From assembly GCF_000374085.1 (NCBI RefSeq), contig NZ_KB893455.1, forward strand, positions 32,139 through 96,138: DNA of 64,000 nucleotides. The letters run 5' to 3'. Under the pieces are notes generated by a model. It was not told the origin of the DNA and did not search any database. It saw only the letters and a list, made by a program, of their open reading frames with translations. Every line of letters begins with the position of its first letter. Within the stretch, counting starts at the first letter, position 1. Shown here piece by piece: positions 1 to 10,700 of the stretch. The position numbers and the translations under genes were made by a program. The stretch is from Spirosoma spitsbergense DSM 19989 (lineage in GTDB: Bacteria; Bacteroidota; Bacteroidia; Cytophagales; Spirosomataceae).

Positions 1-1127
1 TGCTGGGACCGCAGGGCAAGTTTGCCCAACACGGCCAGTCGGGGGCGTGGGTGTCCGATTATTTACCCCATTTGCAGGGGGTAGTCGATGATATCACGTT
101 CCTGAAAGCCATGCACACCGATCAGTTCAACCACGCCCCGGCGCAGTTGCTGATGCACACGGGTTCGGCCCGGCTGGGCAGGCCCAGTATTGGCTCGTGG
201 GTGACGTATGGACTTGGTTCCGAGAATGATAACCTGCCGGGCTACATTGTGCTGGCATCGGGTGGTAAGCAGCCGGATGCCGGTAAATCCGTTTGGGGTA
301 GCGGCTTCCTGCCGTCTGTGTACCAAGGCGTGCAATGCCGTACCGATGGCGACCCAGTGCTGTACGCGTCCGACCCGGCGGGCATGCCCCGCAGTTTGCG
401 CGGCAAGACGATTGAGGCCATATCCGCCATCAATCAGCAGCAGTACAACGACGTGAAAGACCCGGAAATCCTGACCCGGATTGCCCAGTACGAACTGGCT
501 TACCGCATGCAGATGTCGGTGCCGGATTCGATGGACATCAAGAGCGAACCCCAGTACATCCTCGACATGTACGGCGTTGACCCGAACCAGGGGTCGTTCG
601 CCCGGAATTGCCTGCTGGCCCGGCGGCTGGTAGAGCGCGGTGTTCGCTTCGTGCAACTCTTCGACTGGGGTTGGGATACGCACGGCACCAGTGCCGATGG
701 GTCTATCGACGTGGGGCTGCACGATAAGTGCCGCCAGTCGGACCAGGCCGTAGCGGCTCTGCTCAGAGATCTGAAACAGCGCGGGTTGCTGGACGATACG
801 CTGGTGGTATGGGGGGGAGAGTTTGGCCGGACCCCTATGCAGGAAAACCGCGATGGGCAGACGCTGCCGTTCATGGGTCGTGACCATCACCTGGATGCGT
901 TCACGGTCTGGATGGCCGGCGGGGGCGTTAAAAAGGGCTTCTCTTTCGGCGAAACCGATGATATTGGCTACTACGGCGTAAAAGACCAGGTCCATGTGCA
1001 CGACCTTCAGGCTACCATCCTGCACCTGCTGGGCTTTGACCACGAGAAGTTAACCTACCAGTTTCAGGGTCGCCCGTTCCGATTGACCGACGTAGCCGGA
1101 AAAGTAGTGAAGCCAATTCTGGCGTGA
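1..1127 (+). CDS. DUF1501 domain protein, 3' part (N-terminus outside window)
   Basis: The open frame runs from the left edge (frame beginning at base 3) to a TGA at 1125-1127, so the true start lies upstream. The first residues, [13 protein letters not shown], are typical of the DUF1501 family, secreted proteins with an alkaline-phosphatase/sulfatase-like fold. Further family-like segments are [37 protein letters not shown] and GRDHH, which in the fold would supply metal-binding Asp and His. These proteins are usually encoded beside DUF1549/DUF1553 cytochrome-like proteins, which may lie just upstream. Their activity is not established. Three sulfatases follow on the same strand, so a shared role in degrading a modified glycan is plausible but inferred. 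A long antisense frame over this gene is a codon-bias shadow. Confidence 0.88.
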   Translation, partial: LGPQGKFAQHGQSGAWVSDYLPHLQGVVDDITFLKAMHTDQFNHAPAQLLMHTGSARLGRPSIGSWVTYGLGSENDNLPGYIVLASGGKQPDAGKSVWGSGFLPSVYQGVQCRTDGDPVLYASDPAGMPRSLRGKTIEAISAINQQQYNDVKDPEILTRIAQYELAYRMQMSVPDSMDIKSEPQYILDMYGVDPNQGSFARNCLLARRLVERGVRFVQLFDWGWDTHGTSADGSIDVGLHDKCRQSDQAVAALLRDLKQRGLLDDTLVVWGGEFGRTPMQENRDGQTLPFMGRDHHLDAFTVWMAGGGVKKGFSFGETDDIGYYGVKDQVHVHDLQATILHLLGFDHEKLTYQFQGRPFRLTDVAGKVVKPILA

Positions 1128-1423
1128 TAAGATAGGATCCGGCATTCGTAACGGGCTACACGTTGATTGCCTGAATCGGCCTGTGTAGAGACGATTGGTG
1201 ACCTGTCTATCTGAAATACGGCCTTACCGAACGGATTCAAATCGTTTCTAAAGAATGGTGAGCCGGGAAAATCAACAGTAAATCTGACGGCTAATTCACT
1301 CTTTTGGGTAAGTGTGCGCATGACTCAACCGGATGCCGGCAATCACGTCAATCGCTGAACCCGATTAATGAACCAGTTAAACCAGTGCTACTGAAGTCGT
1401 ATAGCATACGGCCCATTTCCCCC
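1128..1423. other. Intergenic region, no gene seen
   Basis: About 296 bases lie between the DUF1501 stop and the first sulfatase ATG. Open frames on either strand here are short and resemble no protein I know. An in-frame upstream extension of the sulfatase (to 1304) exists but would put about 40 residues before a clear lipoprotein signal, so I treat it as untranslated. No strong hairpin or clear TAnnTTTG box was found. Confidence 0.6.
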
Positions 1424-2980
1424 ATGAAACAACTACTCTTTTTTGTCGTTATCGCGCTCCTGGGTTGCCAGACGGACCATAATAAAGCCACTGCGCAGTC
1501 AAAGAAAATACCTGCTACAACCCCCAACATCCTGATTATCTACGCCGATGACCTGGGCTACGGCGACGTAAGCGCGTATGATCAGGGCACCCTAAAAACG
1601 CCTAACATCGACCAGCTTGCCACATCAGGCATTCGGTTTACCAACGGGTATGCCACGTCGGCAACCTGCACTCCCAGCCGATTTGCCCTGCTGACGGGTA
1701 CGTACCCCTGGCGCAACGAAAACGCCAAAATCCTCCCGGGTGACGCTCCCCTGCTCATCGATACAGCCGCTGTCACCGTGGCCAGTATGCTGAAAAAGCA
1801 GGGATACGCTACCGGCGTAGTGGGCAAATGGCACCTCGGCCTGGGCAATGGTAATGTGGACTGGAACAAAGCGATTGCCAAAACACCCAACGACCTGGGT
1901 TTCGACGAATCCTACATCATGGCTGCCACCGGCGACCGGGTACCGACGGTGTACGTTGAGAATCGGAAGGTGGCGGGCTTACAGGCCAGTGACCCCCTGT
2001 ACGTCAGCTACGAAAAGAACTTCCCCGGCCAGCCCACCGCCCTGACCAATCCCGAGCTGATGACCAAAATGAAGTGGCATCATGGCCATAATCAGAGCGT
2101 TGTGAACGGCATCCCACGTATTGGCTTCATGAAAGGGGGTAAAACCGCTGTTTGGACCGATGAAACCATGGCCGACGTGTTCCTGAGTAAAGCGGAAGCG
2201 TTTATTGACCGGCATAAGAAAAACCCTTTTTTCCTTTACTACGCCCTGCATGAGCCGCACGTACCCCGCGTACCGGGCGAAAAGTTTGCCGGAAAATCGG
2301 GACTGGGGCCACGCGGTGATGCCATTCTGGAAGCCGACTGGTGCGTGGGAGAAATCATGAAAAAACTCAAAACTGATGGGTTGCTCGATAATACACTGGT
2401 TATTCTTTCGAGTGATAACGGCCCCGTGCTGAACGATGGTTATTACGACGAAGCGGTGGAGAAAAACGGCAAACACACACCCTGGGGAAAGTTTCGGGGT
2501 GGTAAGTACAGCTTGTTCGATGCCGGAACCCACGTACCGTTTATTGTTTCGTGGCCGAGCCGCATCAAAAAAGGGGTATCGGATGCGGTAGTCTGTCAGG
2601 TGGATCTACTGGCATCACTGGCCGCATTAGTGGGTAGTACCGACAAAACGACAGACAGTGAGAACGTACTCGATGCGTTACTGGGAAAAGCTAAAACCGG
2701 CCGGCCGAATCTGGTGCTGGAAGCCTCCGGGCGACTGGCCTTCCGGGCGGGGGAGTGGGCGTTTATCCCGGCCTATCCGGGCAGACCGCTCAATAAGGAG
2801 GTCAACATAGAAACTGGCCTGAGTCAGACTCCCCAACTCTACAATCTCCAGACCGACCCCGGTCAGCGTACGAATCTGGCTACGACCAACCCGGATAAAT
2901 TAGCCGACATGGAAAAACAAATGAAACAGATTGTGGGTGCTGCCTATCAGGCTAAAACGGATGAGTTAAAACTACATTGA
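1424..2980 (+). CDS. Sulfatase (S1 family), lipoprotein
   Basis: Predicted 518-aa sulfate-ester hydrolase. The ATG at 1424 is chosen because it opens a lipoprotein signal (MKQLLFFVVIALLGC, lipobox Cys15), implying anchoring to an outer or periplasmic membrane face. Sulfatase motifs follow in order: metal-binding ADDLGYGD (Asp42/43), the formylglycine motif CTPSR (Cys82, to be oxidised to the catalytic residue), GKWHLG, HEPHVPR, and SSDNGP in the second metal half-site. The C-terminus has the usual LYNLQTDPGQRTNLA segment. The activating enzyme (FGE or anSME) is not in the window. Substrate is unknown. It lies between the DUF1501 gene and a second sulfatase, all on the same strand, so co-expression is possible. 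Confidence 0.93.
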   Translation: MKQLLFFVVIALLGCQTDHNKATAQSKKIPATTPNILIIYADDLGYGDVSAYDQGTLKTPNIDQLATSGIRFTNGYATSATCTPSRFALLTGTYPWRNENAKILPGDAPLLIDTAAVTVASMLKKQGYATGVVGKWHLGLGNGNVDWNKAIAKTPNDLGFDESYIMAATGDRVPTVYVENRKVAGLQASDPLYVSYEKNFPGQPTALTNPELMTKMKWHHGHNQSVVNGIPRIGFMKGGKTAVWTDETMADVFLSKAEAFIDRHKKNPFFLYYALHEPHVPRVPGEKFAGKSGLGPRGDAILEADWCVGEIMKKLKTDGLLDNTLVILSSDNGPVLNDGYYDEAVEKNGKHTPWGKFRGGKYSLFDAGTHVPFIVSWPSRIKKGVSDAVVCQVDLLASLAALVGSTDKTTDSENVLDALLGKAKTGRPNLVLEASGRLAFRAGEWAFIPAYPGRPLNKEVNIETGLSQTPQLYNLQTDPGQRTNLATTNPDKLADMEKQMKQIVGAAYQAKTDELKLH

Positions 2981-3106
2981 CCCATAGTGGCTGCTTCGGA
3001 ATTACGCACGATTCACCAGAGCCTCACGATGAACTCGTTAAACTGAAGGAAAATAATGAGACGCTCACCGTCAACGAAGTATCGCAGGAAGACAGCAGCA
3101 ATAACA

Positions 3107-3136
3107 GACGCTACGCTATTGTGTCCCTACGGGACG
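3107..3136 (+). repeat. 30-nt GTCCC-hairpin repeat, copy 1
   Basis: This 30-base unit begins gacgctacgct and ends in GTCCC-tac-GGGAC, a five-base-pair hairpin. A second copy sits 29 bases downstream. By eye 26 of 30 positions match, and the hairpin arms are identical while the loop differs. It lies in the leader of the second sulfatase if that gene starts at 3218. From memory, similar hairpin-ended short repeats are dispersed in Cytophagales genomes; this was not checked. Confidence 0.7.
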
Positions 3137-3165
3137 AGCCAAATGGGTAAACGTATTCTTCTACC

Positions 3166-3195
3166 GACGCTACGCTGTTTTGTCCCTGTGGGACG
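3166..3195 (+). repeat. 30-nt GTCCC-hairpin repeat, copy 2
   Basis: Second copy of the unit at 3107, ending in GTCCC-tgt-GGGAC. It ends 22 bases before the GTG proposed as start of the following sulfatase. The two copies fall in different reading frames relative to that gene (offset 59), which argues that they are not selected as protein sequence. Confidence 0.7.
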
Positions 3196-3217
3196 CTGGT
3201 TACGGAGGTATGTACCT

Positions 3218-5134
3218 GTGCTCTTTTGCTTTCTGGTCGCACTCGCTGCTTCAGGACAAAGCAAGCCCAACATCCTGTGGCTGACGTTTGAAGATACCTC
3301 GCCTGAGTTTATCGGCTGCTACGGCAATAAAGCAGCCAAAACGCCCGTCATGGATATACTAGCCGCCGAAGGCACCCGTTTCACGTCGGCCTATTCGACG
3401 GGCAGCGTGTGTTCGCCCAGCCGGAACGCGTTGATTCTGGGCTGCAAAACCTACACCCTCGGCACGGGCAATCACCGGAGCAACTACCCCATTCCCGATA
3501 CCATGACGGGCTTCCCGAAGTACCTGCGCGATGCGGGGTATTACACGACCAACAACGCTAAAACCGACTATAACACATCGGCAGCCAGTCGCATTATTCA
3601 GGAATCATGGGACGAGAGTTCAGGGCAGGCCGGGTGGTGGAAACGCAAAGATGGGCAACCGTTTTTTGCGGTTTTCAACTCCATGTCGAGTCACCAGTCA
3701 CGGACGATGACCGAGCCGTTTGCCCAGTACAAAAAACAGATTATCGACCAGTTGGCGGAGAGTCAGCAAACCAAAGACGCGGATATTGTAATGCCGCCGT
3801 TCTACCGCGATTCGCCGGCCATGCGCAGACAGACGGCCCGGATTTATAACGCCATCACCAAAACCGATACCGAGTTTGGTGAATTGCTGGCACGGCTGGA
3901 GAAAGAAGGTCTGCGGGAGAACACCATCATTTTCGTGTTTGCCGACCACGGCGAAGGCATGCCCGATGCCAAAACCAATGGTAAGGGATTAGGCCACCGG
4001 GTGCCGTTCATCGTCTGGTTTCCCGAAAAGTACAAACACCTCTCCCCCTGGAAGCAAGGCCCGGCCAGGAGTGGCGGTGCCGTAACCAACGAAAAGATTG
4101 ATTTCGTGGACCTGGCGCCAACCGTATTGTCATTGGCAGGTGTGGAAATTCCGTCGTACATGCAGGGGCGTAGTCTGATGGGGAAGTTTGGAACGCCGGA
4201 ACGCCGGACCGCGGAACCACCGTATTTGTTCCTCTCCTCCGACCGCTCCGACGAAAGTTACGACCTGACCCGGACGGTTATCAAAGGTCACTACGCCTAC
4301 ACCCGGATATTCATGCCTTATATACCCGAATTGCGATACCTTCAGTATATGGACATAGGGGAGATTACGCAACACATTCGGAGCGATTTTAAAGACAAAA
4401 AGCTAAACAATGTACAGCAGCAAATGGTCCTCCCCCGGCCCGCCGAGTTGCTGTACGACTTGGAGAAAGATCCCTGGGAAATTGATAACCTGGCTCAGAA
4501 AAAGGGTTACGAGCCATTGCTAAACGAGTTTAGAACGCAGCTTCGCAGCAACGTACTTAGTCAGCGCGATGTGCTTTTCCTGCCCGAATACGAGATTGCC
4601 AATCTGTCTAAAACCACCAACGCCTACACATTCCGGCAACAGGACGCAAACTACCCGATCCGGGACATCTACGAAGTCGCCAGCTTATCGGGTTTCCACG
4701 ATGCGGCCACGCTCACGAAACAGATCGGCTCACTGAAGAGCGGGAATTCAATGGTGCGTTATTGGGCGTTGATGGGCCTTCGTTCGCAACCTAAACCGGA
4801 TTTAATGCCGTATCAGGCCCAGCTGACGGCGGCTCTGGCCGATAGCTATCCCCTTAATCAGGTTATCGCTGCGTCAATCCTGAACGGAAATTTTGACGAC
4901 AACGCGGCTAAAGCAGTTCTGCGGAAACACCTCGATTCAGCCGATGATAACGTGGCCAATGTGGTGATGCAGCAACTCATGTACCAGCCCAACGCCAGCG
5001 ACTGGGTTGCGGACGTTGAGCAGTTTTATACCCTCAAAAAAACGCTGAAAGCAAAGCCGTACCACGCCTTACTGTCGGCCAGTGTCTTTTTGTACGCCCA
5101 CGGGGGACGCCTGTTACGAAACGAAACCGAATGA
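3218..5134 (+). CDS. Sulfatase, heparan-N-sulfatase-like (S1), with HEAT-like tail
   Basis: Predicted 638-aa secreted sulfatase. The frame is open from an ATG at 3056 and has another at 3144, but those extensions run through two non-coding-looking repeats. GTG 3218, preceded by ggagg at 3204-3208, opens a clean signal peptide (LFCFLVALAASGQ), so I prefer it, with moderate confidence. Domain order: NILWLTFEDTSPEF with Glu-Asp in place of the usual Asp-Asp, CSPSR with Cys65 as formylglycine precursor, and FADHGEG in the second metal half. The Glu-Asp variant and overall pattern resemble sulfamidase/N-sulfoglucosamine sulfohydrolase relatives. The last 130 or so residues look like HEAT-type helical repeats, as seen in several bacterial members. 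Substrate unknown. Confidence 0.88.
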   Translation: MLFCFLVALAASGQSKPNILWLTFEDTSPEFIGCYGNKAAKTPVMDILAAEGTRFTSAYSTGSVCSPSRNALILGCKTYTLGTGNHRSNYPIPDTMTGFPKYLRDAGYYTTNNAKTDYNTSAASRIIQESWDESSGQAGWWKRKDGQPFFAVFNSMSSHQSRTMTEPFAQYKKQIIDQLAESQQTKDADIVMPPFYRDSPAMRRQTARIYNAITKTDTEFGELLARLEKEGLRENTIIFVFADHGEGMPDAKTNGKGLGHRVPFIVWFPEKYKHLSPWKQGPARSGGAVTNEKIDFVDLAPTVLSLAGVEIPSYMQGRSLMGKFGTPERRTAEPPYLFLSSDRSDESYDLTRTVIKGHYAYTRIFMPYIPELRYLQYMDIGEITQHIRSDFKDKKLNNVQQQMVLPRPAELLYDLEKDPWEIDNLAQKKGYEPLLNEFRTQLRSNVLSQRDVLFLPEYEIANLSKTTNAYTFRQQDANYPIRDIYEVASLSGFHDAATLTKQIGSLKSGNSMVRYWALMGLRSQPKPDLMPYQAQLTAALADSYPLNQVIAASILNGNFDDNAAKAVLRKHLDSADDNVANVVMQQLMYQPNASDWVADVEQFYTLKKTLKAKPYHALLSASVFLYAHGGRLLRNETE

Positions 5135-5260
5135 CGGATACGGACTGCGTTCAAAGTAATCGGCAAATCCGTTAAATGGCCGCTTGACGTACTGAGTAGA
5201 AACTGTTGACTGACTTCTGTAATCCATCGGGAAGTACCCCGCTAATTGATTGAATAAACT

Positions 5261-6841
5261 ATGTTTAAACAGCACACGTTGGCACAAATCAGCCATCGCA
5301 TCCATCTGGCAGCTATCATCGGATTTCTGTTCACGTTAGTGCTGACCGCTGGGTTCGTTGGTTCGGTTGAGCGTTCCAAACCCGCGAACCCGAACGCGAC
5401 GGAACGCAGCCCGGCGGGCCGGGCTGCCGGACCACCCAACATCCTGTTCATTCTGGTTGACGACCTGGGCTGGCGGGATATCGGGGCTTTTGGCAGTTCG
5501 TTCTACGAAACCCCGAACATCGACGCCCTGACCCAAAAGGGCGTTAAGTTTACCAACGCCTACGCAGCCTGCCCCGTCTGCTCGCCAACCAGGGCCAGCA
5601 TCATGACCGGCAAGTACCCCGCCCGGATGCATACGACCGACTGGTTTGGTGCCCCGCAGCCCGAAACGGTCGGTAAACACTGGACAAAGAACAAACCACT
5701 GCTGCCTGCTCCTTACGAAGAGAACCTGCCACTGAGCGAAATTACCCTGGCCGAAGCGTTAAAGAGCCACGGGTACAGCACCTTTTTCGCGGGGAAGTGG
5801 CACCTGGGCGAAACGGCCGACTTCTGGCCCGAAAAACAAGGTTTTGATATCAATAAAGGGGGCTACGAAGCCGGTTCACCGCGCGGAAAAGGCTATTTCG
5901 TTCCCTACGCCAATCCCCGCCTGACCGATGGCCCGCCGGGCGAAAACCTCACCAACCGCCTGGCCGACGAGACCGTAGCGTTTATCAACGAACACAAGTC
6001 CGGTCCGGGCCGCGTTCGGCCTTTTCTGGCCTACCTTTCTTTTTACGCAGTACATAATCCGCTGGGTGCTCCGCAGGAGCTGGTCGATAAGTACACCGAA
6101 AAAAGGAAGAGGCTGGGTCTGGACGATCAGTGGGGTCAAGAAGGAAAGAGCAAAGTCCGGCTTAATCAGTCGCTGCCCGTGTACGCGGCTCTGGTCGAGA
6201 CGATGGACCGGGCGGTGGGCAAGGTAATAGCTTCGTTAGCGAAAAACGGGGTAGACAGGAACACCATCGTTATTTTCATGTCCGACAACGGGGGCTTGTC
6301 AACGGCCGAGGGGCATCCCACCTCGAACCTGCCCCTGCGGGGCGGTAAGGGCTGGCTCTACGAAGGGGGCATCCGGGAGCCGATGGTTATTTACTGGCCG
6401 GGCCACGCTTGGCCCGGCGTTACGAAAGCGGGCCGCACCAGTGACCAGGTGGTAACGAGCACCGATTTTTATCCGACCATCCTGGAGATGACGGGGCTGC
6501 CTTTGTTACCCGCCCAGCATAGAGATGGCATAAGTATGGTACCCGTCCTGCGCGGCAAAAAAATGCCGCGCGGGCCCGTTTACTGGCATTACCCACACTA
6601 CGGCAATCAGGGCGGCTCACCCGGTTCGGCGGTGCGGGATGGCGACTGGAAGCTGATCGAATGGTTTGAGGACGGGCGTGGTCTGGAACTCTACAACCTC
6701 TCCTCCGACATCGGCGAACAAAAAAATCTGGCCGCAAGTAATCCGGCTAAAGTGCGCGAACTGCACGATAAACTGGTATCCTGGCGGAAGGCAGTCGATG
6801 CCCGCCTACCCACAAAGAATCCGGCTGCGGTGGAACCGTAA
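5261..6841 (+). CDS. Arylsulfatase-type sulfatase (S1)
   Basis: Predicted 526-aa sulfatase with an N-terminal hydrophobic segment (about residues 17-33) serving as signal or anchor, then a short Pro/Ala-rich linker. Motifs: NILFILVDDLGWRD (Asp67/68), CSPTR with Cys107 as formylglycine precursor, GKWHLGE, SFYAVHNPLG, and FMSDNGGLS. The C-terminal ELYNLSSDIGEQKNLA is the usual family ending. It is the third sulfatase in a row and differs clearly from the other two in sequence, so they probably hit different sulfate positions rather than being recent duplicates. Length is normal for the family. Confidence 0.93.
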   Translation: MFKQHTLAQISHRIHLAAIIGFLFTLVLTAGFVGSVERSKPANPNATERSPAGRAAGPPNILFILVDDLGWRDIGAFGSSFYETPNIDALTQKGVKFTNAYAACPVCSPTRASIMTGKYPARMHTTDWFGAPQPETVGKHWTKNKPLLPAPYEENLPLSEITLAEALKSHGYSTFFAGKWHLGETADFWPEKQGFDINKGGYEAGSPRGKGYFVPYANPRLTDGPPGENLTNRLADETVAFINEHKSGPGRVRPFLAYLSFYAVHNPLGAPQELVDKYTEKRKRLGLDDQWGQEGKSKVRLNQSLPVYAALVETMDRAVGKVIASLAKNGVDRNTIVIFMSDNGGLSTAEGHPTSNLPLRGGKGWLYEGGIREPMVIYWPGHAWPGVTKAGRTSDQVVTSTDFYPTILEMTGLPLLPAQHRDGISMVPVLRGKKMPRGPVYWHYPHYGNQGGSPGSAVRDGDWKLIEWFEDGRGLELYNLSSDIGEQKNLAASNPAKVRELHDKLVSWRKAVDARLPTKNPAAVEP

Positions 6842-6930
6842 GGACGGATTCTACGGATGTAGCACAACTCGCAAAAATGGTTGAGCTGTTTAGCACGCTT
6901 TTCCGACTGAAAAAACTAAGCTATTGAGCC

Positions 6931-7428
6931 TTACCGCATACAGGTGACAGACATCGGAGCCAGCAGCCACTCGGTGGGACTAACTGGAATCTGCTGGCTT
7001 TTATGATCCCTGAACAGTTCGTTCCAGAAGGCCGATGACTGGTCGTATATGGCGTTAGGAGCACAATTTCCAACACAAGTGAATGCCAGGAGAACGGGGA
7101 TGGTGAACCAGTGTCCGCCCGTCTTTTCACAATCCCTGCACTGCCAGTACACCTGGCTTTCCCGGATGCTTTTTTCGCCCAGCGCCCGCAGTTCCGGGTG
7201 AATATCTCCGTAGAAAGCAACGCTGTCGATAACAGCTTTTTGCCTGACACGAAACCGGTACCAGCCCATTTCGTAGCACCGCACATCCCTTATCCGGCTT
7301 CTCAAAGCAAAATCACTTAAATAGTTGCTTGCCGTCTCCAGTTTACCGTTTCGGGGGTTTTTATAATCGAAGAAAATAGTAGTCTGCCCGTACACCTTCC
7401 CCGAAATGAGAAGCAGGGCACATAGCAC
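6931..7428 (-). CDS. Small secreted protein, unknown
   Basis: A 165-aa frame with a hydrophobic N-terminus ending in Gly-Gln (LCALLLISGKVYGQ), consistent with a signal peptide. Start is GTG at 7428: a TGA lies in frame just upstream and no ATG fits. The mature part is rich in aromatics and contains CRDC plus three further Cys residues, so disulfides or a metal site are possible. No family recognised. It is convergent with the third sulfatase and divergent from the SusC operon. Coding nature is supported only by the signal peptide and an uninterrupted frame. Confidence 0.6.
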   Translation of the reverse strand: MLCALLLISGKVYGQTTIFFDYKNPRNGKLETASNYLSDFALRSRIRDVRCYEMGWYRFRVRQKAVIDSVAFYGDIHPELRALGEKSIRESQVYWQCRDCEKTGGHWFTIPVLLAFTCVGNCAPNAIYDQSSAFWNELFRDHKSQQIPVSPTEWLLAPMSVTCMR

Positions 7429-7723
7429 TACTTTGACAATCCCTGTGGCTCACTTAGCTGCATTTATAGAATCCATTAACCTGTCGTTTGTACTAGCTGC
7501 AAAAGCAGTTGACAGCCCTCCGTATACGTTGTTATTGCCTGCAACTTAGCGAACTGTATTATTGGCATAATCCTATTTTTTCGGACAGCAAACTATGGTG
7601 GCTGGTGTTTCTCTGTGGACATGAAAAATTCTTCATTCTATTTAGCCTATCTTTTTGTTTCTTTGCCGGAATTAATTCGATTTTAATTCACATTCATCAC
7701 TCACTTACAACCCTTTTCTGCTT
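7429..7723. other. Upstream region of the SusC operon
   Basis: These 295 bases between two divergent genes are more AT-rich than their surroundings and hold no convincing gene. TATCTTTT at 7648-7655 matches the Bacteroidota TAnnTTTG box at 7 of 8 positions and TTTCTTTG at 7657-7664 also at 7 of 8; either could drive the SusC operon. No recognisable -33 TTG element is suitably spaced, so this is tentative. Confidence 0.4.
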
Positions 7724-10700
7724 ATGGGAGCACGTATACGCAGTGCATTTCTTGTACTCCTCACCCTGGCACTATTACCCGACTTGTACGCCCAGGGGCA
7801 AGTCATCACGGGCACAGTTACATCGGCCAAAGATGGCAGTGTTTTACCGGGTGCCAACGTCCAGGTCAAAGGCACCAGCCGGGGCACAACCACCGATGGT
7901 TCGGGCAACTACAAACTAACCGTTGGGCCTAACGCTACACTCGTCTTTAGCCTGATTGGTATGGTCAGCCAAACGGTTGAGGCTGGTTCGAGAAGTCAGA
8001 TTAACGTTAGTCTGGCAGAATCAGCTTCCGAACTAAACGAGGTCATCGTAACGGCGCTCGGTATTCGTCAGGAGAAACGGGCATTGGGCTACACCGTAAG
8101 CGAAGTAAAAGGGCAGGATATTGTCAATGCCCAGCGCGACAACTTCCTGGTGGGTTTACAGGGGCGCGTGGCGGGTCTGACCATGACCACCACCTCGGGA
8201 ACACCCGGCTCGTCGGCGTCGATTCAGTTGCGGGGTGCCAGCTCCATTGGGGGCAATAACCAGCCTTTGTTTGTGGTGGACGGTCTGCCCATCGACAACC
8301 GTACCTTCAATCAGGGCGCCCTGGTATCCAACCGCCCCAACCGCGACAACGATTACCTGAACCGGGCCGCCGACATTAACCCGAATGATATCGAGAGCAT
8401 TACGGTACTGAAAGGGCCGGAAGCCGCAGCCCTCTACGGCATCGATGCCTCCTCGGGTGCCATTGTTATCACCACCAAACGGGGTGCCAAAGGGGCCGCC
8501 CGCGTCACGTACGACAACCGCTTTCAGAGCACGGAAGTATACCGGTTTCCCGAAGCCCAAACCACCTACGGACGCGGTACCCTGGGGTATCCCAATGCCA
8601 ATGCCACCACGTATTTTGGCCCCAAATACCCGTCTGATGCCCCTATTTACGACAACGTGCGCAGCTTTTTCCAGAAAGGCTTCACGCAGGTACACAACAT
8701 CGGTTTCGAGGGGGGCAGCGACGTGGCCACCTACCGGCTTTCGACTAACTACACCAACCAAACGGGCGTTGTGCCTACCACGGGCTACAAACGCCTGTCT
8801 GTCCGCCTGACCGGTACGGCCCGCATCAACCCGAAACTGGACGTGATGACCTCGTTCAACTACGTCAATTCGCAGGTAACGAAGGCCATTCGGGGCAATA
8901 GTGGATTCCTGATTGGGCTGCTTGCCTGGCCCGCCAACGATGATATTACCAGTTACCTGAATCCGGACGGTACCCGCCGGATTTTACTGGGCAGCATCAA
9001 CCAGGGAGAGCCTGATAACCCGTTTTTCTCCGTCAACAGAAATAAAAGTGGCGACGTGACGAACCGGACCATCGCCAACTTCCAGTTGAATTATAACCCA
9101 ACGCCCTGGCTGAATCTGGTTGGTCGTTTTGGTGCCGATTTGTATTCTACACAGAGCAATCTGTTCCTGAATCCGGAATCGTGGCAGGGAACGGACGTAA
9201 CCCTGGGTGGTTTTTCAACGAGAGGATCGGTGGAGAATGCCCTGGAAAACAGCCAGTTGCTCAACGGAAACTTCCTGGCTACGGTGAAGAAAAACTTTGG
9301 CAAACTGAGCACCTCGCTGTTGATGGGTACTACCATCGACGACCGAAACTATAAGGTAACGACGGCCTACGGCGAACGGCTGTACCTGCCCGATTTCAAC
9401 TCGACCAACAACACGGACCCGACCACGCAGCGCAACAAATACACTCAAACGCAGCAGCGGCTACAGAGTGTACTGGGTAGCCTGACGCTGAACTACGATG
9501 AGTTGCTGATTCTGACCCTGACCGGCCGGAATGACTGGTCGAGTACCCTGCCGGCTGCCAACCGGAGCTTCTTCTACCCGGCGGCTTCGCTGGCGTTCAA
9601 CTTCTCCGACTTGCCCGCGTTCAAAAATCGGGGCAACACGTTCTACTACGGTAAACTACGGGCCAGCTACGGCCAGACCGGCCGGGATGCGCCCCCGTAT
9701 AAAGTGGCCGCCACGCTGGTTCCCCAGACGACTACCGGTGGCGGTTTCGCGTATGACTTCTACGGGAGCAATTCAGACCTGAAACCAGAGCGCGGAGAGA
9801 GTTACGAGCTGGGTACCGAACTGATGTTTTACGGCGGACGCCTGGGTCTCGACTTTGCCTATTATAACAAGACACTGTCGCAGCAGATTGTTACGCAGCG
9901 ACTCAGCTACGGAACGGGCTACATCTTCGGGCTGCTCAACGGCGGCACGTTCAACAACCGGGGGGTCGAGATTCAGTTGAAAGGTACGCCCGTCAAAAAG
10001 GCTGATTTTGGCTGGGATGTTATCCTGAACTTCTCAAAACTGGCTACGGACGTTAAGAATCTGCCCGCCGACGTACCGGAATATTACAATTCAGATACCT
10101 GGCTGTATAACAACGCCCGCTCCAGTGCGTTCGTGAACAACCTGCCGTCTTATTTCCCCAGCGACAACCCGGCCTACCGCAGCTATAACTTCGATTATTA
10201 TCAGCGCGGTAGTGGCTCGGCTACGGCCATTGGGGGGTACAGTTACGCCCGGAATAAAGCCGGTGATATCCTGGTTAACCCAACGAACGGACTGCCCATT
10301 ACAAACAATACCTTCCTGCCCATTGGCGACCGGAATCCGGACTTCACCATTGGCCTGACGAACTCGTTCCGATATAAATCCCTGAGTCTATCGTTCCTGC
10401 TCGACATCCGCAAAGGGGGCGACGTGTTCAACGGCACGGCCATGTACCTCTGGCGCACCGGCCTGAGCAAGCGCACCCTCGACCGCGATGTACCCGTTAC
10501 GTTCAAGGGCGTTTTGCGCGATGGCAAAGAAGATACCGGCACCCCAACGCCGAACACCATTCAGGTGGTACCCGCGCTGCGCTCAACGGATTATTACAAT
10601 TCCATTCCGGAGTCGGAGTTTGTGGAGCGGGACATCAACTGGCTACGATTGCGCGACGTGACCATTAGCTACGTGATTCCAACGGCCCTGCTGACCCGGA

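Noticed and set aside
63..1043. Long minus-strand open frame opposite the DUF1501 gene
   Set aside because: The plus frame gives a recognisable protein, while the antisense frame has no motif and is explained by codon bias.
3107..3195. Two 30-nt repeats with a 29-nt spacer, CRISPR-like spacing
   Set aside because: Only two units, they differ at four positions, there are no further repeats or cas genes, and hairpin-ended short repeats of this kind are better explained as dispersed elements.
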